Positions 61,876 to 64,000 of a DNA stretch of 64,000 nucleotides are shown here, piece after piece. Every line of letters begins with the position of its first letter. Within the stretch, counting starts at the first letter, position 1. The position numbers were made by a program, and so were the translations under genes. The stretch comes from Flavobacterium petrolei (GTDB lineage: Bacteria > Bacteroidota > Bacteroidia > Flavobacteriales > Flavobacteriaceae): positions 186,001 through 250,000 of the forward strand of contig NZ_QNVY02000004.1 of the NCBI RefSeq assembly GCF_003314435.2, written 5' to 3'. Under the pieces are notes generated by a model that worked only from the letters and a program-made list of their open reading frames with translations, had not been told where the DNA came from and made no database searches.

Positions 61876-62192
61876 CCTTTATTTATTAGGTTGTTAACAT
61901 CTTGCCAAGTGCCACCATTGGTAATGTTATTAAAGCCCTTTTGTTCTAAAATAGCTTTAGCTTGAGCACTTCGGTTTCCACTTCTACAAAAAACAATAAT
62001 ATATTTTTTTCCTTTAAATCGGTCAATTTTATTTGCTACCTGATCTAAAGGAATATTTATGGAACCTTTTACATTCCCTTCAGCAAACTCTGCTTGTGTG
62101 CGAACATCTACAAGTAAGGCACCTTCTTTAATTAAGTTTTCCATTTGAGAGTTATCTGATTTTGAAAACATTTTTTTTAATATTTTGAACAT
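61872..62192 (-). CDS. Cytosolic rhodanese
   Basis: This 106-aa protein has the rhodanese signature ALLVDVRTQAEFAEGNVKGS and active-site Cys69 in IIVFCRSGNRS. No signal peptide is present; a short basic N-terminus (MFKILKKMFSKSD) precedes the domain. It is a tandem paralogue of the exported rhodanese, giving a cytosol/periplasm pair. It is 27 bp after the MBL/rhodanese fusion gene. Confidence 0.9.
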   Translation of the reverse strand: MFKILKKMFSKSDNSQMENLIKEGALLVDVRTQAEFAEGNVKGSINIPLDQVANKIDRFKGKKYIIVFCRSGNRSAQAKAILEQKGFNNITNGGTWQDVNNLINKG

Positions 62193-62219
62193 AATGATTG
62201 TAAGGTGTGTTTGTTTTTA

Positions 62220-63635
62220 CTATTTTAAAACTTTGCTTTGGCAAACGAAATCGGTTTTAGGAATATTTGTTTTAGATATGGCTCCAAAACCACCCTCAAT
62301 TTCAGAAAAATTCCTGTACCCTCTAGCTTGTAATATTGACGCAGCCATCATGCTTCGGTATCCACCGGCACAATGCATGTAGAAATGTTCTTTTGGGTTA
62401 ATATCTTTTATCCATTCATTTATGGATGCTAATGGACGACTATAAGCTTCATTGACGTGTTCTGCTTCGTATTCACTTTTTTTGCGTACATCTATGACTT
62501 TACTTTCTCCAATTTTTACTTCGTTTTCAAATTTTTCTGCAGTTATTCTGTTGATGCTATCAACTTCATAACCTGATTGTTTCCATGCTTGAAATCCATA
62601 TTTTAAGTGGCCAAGTAGGTTGTCAAAACCTACACGGCTTAAGCGTGTAACTGTTTCTTCTTCAAAACCTATTTCAGTAACTAAGACAATCGGTTGTTTT
62701 ACATCGGCAATTAAAGAACCTACCCAAGGAGCAAAATCACCATCAATACCGATGTTTATCGATTGTGGTACATATCCTTTTGCAAAATCACTATTGTCTC
62801 TTGTGTCTAAAATTAATGCTCCGGTTTTTTCAACTACACTTTCAAATTCTATTGCATTAATACCTCTCATACCATTATTGAATACTTCTTCAAAACTTTC
62901 AATCCCCGTTTTATTCATAGCTACATTCATACCAAAGTAGGCAGGGGGAGGTAACAATCCTTCAGTAACTTCTTGTACAAATTCGGTTTCCGTCATATTA
63001 GCGCGTAAAGCATAATTGGTAGCTTTTTGTTCGCCAATTGTTGAAACAGTTTCTTTACTCATGTTTTTTCCACAGGCAGAACCGGCACCGTGAGCTGGAT
63101 ATACAATTACATCATCAGCTAGCGTCATTACTTTATCTCGTAAGGAATGGAATAAGACTGCAGCTAATTCTTCTTGCGTCATGTGTGCCACTTTTTGAGC
63201 TAAATCAGGACGGCCTACATCACCAATAAATAAAGTATCGCCAGAGAAAATAGCGTGGTCTTTTCCATTTTCATCAATCAGTAAGTAGGTCGTACTCTCC
63301 ATAGTGTGACCTGGGGTGTGCAATACTTTTATTTTGATAGTACCAATTGTAAATTCCTGATTGTCTTTGGCCGAAATGAATTCAAATTCTGGCTTTGCAT
63401 TGGGACCATATACAATTTTAGCACCTGTTTTTTTACTCAAATCTAAATGTCCAGAAACAAAATCCGCATGAAAATGGGTTTCAAAAATGTACTTTAATTT
63501 TACTCCGTCTTTTTCTAACCTTTCCATATAAGGTTCTGTTTCACGTAGCGGATCTATAATTGCTGCTTCACCATTTGAGGTAATATAATACGCTCCTTGT
63601 GCTAAGCACCCTGTATATATTTGTTCTATTTTCAT
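62220..63635 (-). CDS. MBL-fold persulfide dioxygenase-like protein fused to two rhodanese domains
   Basis: This 471-aa protein has an N-terminal metallo-beta-lactamase domain (1-240). Metal ligands His54, His56 and Asp58 lie in ETHFHADFVSGH, and HTPGHTMEST and SGDTLFIGDVGRPDL follow, typical of ETHE1-like persulfide dioxygenases. A first rhodanese domain (about 260-360) has no active Cys (VLVTEIGFEEE). A second (about 370-465) has HCAGGYRS with Cys. It oxidises persulfide to sulfite in related proteins. It is the likely central enzyme of cytosolic sulfane sulfur oxidation here. Confidence 0.92.
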   Translation of the reverse strand: MKIEQIYTGCLAQGAYYITSNGEAAIIDPLRETEPYMERLEKDGVKLKYIFETHFHADFVSGHLDLSKKTGAKIVYGPNAKPEFEFISAKDNQEFTIGTIKIKVLHTPGHTMESTTYLLIDENGKDHAIFSGDTLFIGDVGRPDLAQKVAHMTQEELAAVLFHSLRDKVMTLADDVIVYPAHGAGSACGKNMSKETVSTIGEQKATNYALRANMTETEFVQEVTEGLLPPPAYFGMNVAMNKTGIESFEEVFNNGMRGINAIEFESVVEKTGALILDTRDNSDFAKGYVPQSINIGIDGDFAPWVGSLIADVKQPIVLVTEIGFEEETVTRLSRVGFDNLLGHLKYGFQAWKQSGYEVDSINRITAEKFENEVKIGESKVIDVRKKSEYEAEHVNEAYSRPLASINEWIKDINPKEHFYMHCAGGYRSMMAASILQARGYRNFSEIEGGFGAISKTNIPKTDFVCQSKVLK

Positions 63636-63666
63636 CTTATTTCTAATTTGAATGTACTGCTATTAA

Positions 63667-64000
63667 TTATGCTATTACCGGATTGCCTTCATTCACCCAT
63701 TCATTCATTCCTGGGGAATAATTTAAAACATTCGTATACCCATTTTTTATTAATAGGGAATAACCAATTGAAGCTCTATCACCGCCTTGGCAATGGATTA
63801 CAACTTTTTTGTCTTTACTTATTTTATCTAAATTATTTACCATAGTCCCTACAAAAACATTGTCTGCTCCTTCTATATGACCGGCATTAAATTCAGCAAC
63901 GCCACGAAGGTCTATGATCTGAACATTTGGATCCCCTTTTAATGCTTTTAGTTCTTCAAGAGAAATGAAATGGGATTGATCCAAATTCCCGGTATAAGTC
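63667..64000 (-). CDS. Rhodanese domain protein, 5' end outside window
   Basis: The frame is open to the right edge (TYTGNLDQSHFISLEELKAL) and no ATG is seen; a TTG at 63984 is the only internal candidate. Rhodanese signature: VQIIDLRGVAEFNAGHIEGA, active Cys in KVVIHCQGGDRASIG, ending EWVNEGNPVIA. It is probably the C-terminal rhodanese domain of a longer protein. Distance to the next gene is 31 bp, same strand. Confidence 0.85.
   Translation of the reverse strand, partial: TYTGNLDQSHFISLEELKALKGDPNVQIIDLRGVAEFNAGHIEGADNVFVGTMVNNLDKISKDKKVVIHCQGGDRASIGYSLLIKNGYTNVLNYSPGMNEWVNEGNPVIA

Noticed and set aside
1..64000. tRNA, rRNA or CRISPR features
   Set aside because: None were seen by eye; no regularly spaced repeats and no cloverleaf-like sequence were found.

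Overview
This window looks like the chromosome of a Bacteroidota bacterium, most likely a Flavobacterium-type member of the Flavobacteriia. The evidence is strongly AT-rich DNA, a SusC/SusD pair, a C-terminal type IX secretion sorting domain, lipoproteins with Bacteroidota-style lipoboxes, promoter elements of the TAnnTTTG type and few Shine-Dalgarno sites. I saw no rRNA, tRNA or CRISPR array.

Region 1 (1-21.2 kb) is a beta-mannan/galactomannan utilisation locus. It has a cut-off GH3 gene, an aldo/keto reductase, three GH26 mannanases, two GH5 enzymes, a GH27 alpha-galactosidase, an AraC regulator, SusC, SusD and a surface glycan-binding lipoprotein. The minus-strand operon GH26, GPH-type transporter, GH130 phosphorylase, 2-epimerase, GH26, GH5 encodes the known mannobiose route: mannobiose is epimerised to mannosyl-glucose and then phosphorolysed.

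Region 2 (22.4-28.5 kb) is a decayed integrative element. It holds a tyrosine recombinase, an HTH partner, two paralogous excisionase-like genes, repeats resembling recombinase arm sites, and truncated cargo (DUF932 and DUF3945). One DUF932 scrap is fused to a decayed copy of the 5' part of a histidine kinase gene whose intact copy lies 15.7 kb away.

Region 3 (28.8-45.5 kb) has a DUF6799 protein, an envelope protein, a broken sulfide:quinone oxidoreductase gene and two RND efflux systems. The second RND system is divergent from a LytS/LytTR two-component pair. The intergenic region carries two 14-bp direct repeats just upstream of its predicted promoter.

Region 4 (45.5-64 kb) is a sulfur and redox island: an OprD-like porin, a SoxB-like Tat-exported hydrolase, a DsrE protein, a TsdA-type thiosulfate dehydrogenase, two half-size YeeE/YedE transporters, small metal- or redox-type proteins, c-type cytochromes, TlpA and thioredoxin, an HMA-MauE fusion, MFS, DUF202 and DUF2892 proteins, several rhodaneses and a persulfide-dioxygenase-like MBL/rhodanese fusion.

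The main finding is regulatory. Five promoters in regions 3 and 4 share a TGTGAC-N4-GTTACA box of Crp/Fnr type, always in the same orientation to its gene, 47-56 bp before the start codon, and exactly 21 bp before a -7-like element. This suggests one regulon that joins sulfur oxidation genes, the porin, DUF2202 and one RND efflux operon. The regulator itself is not in the window.
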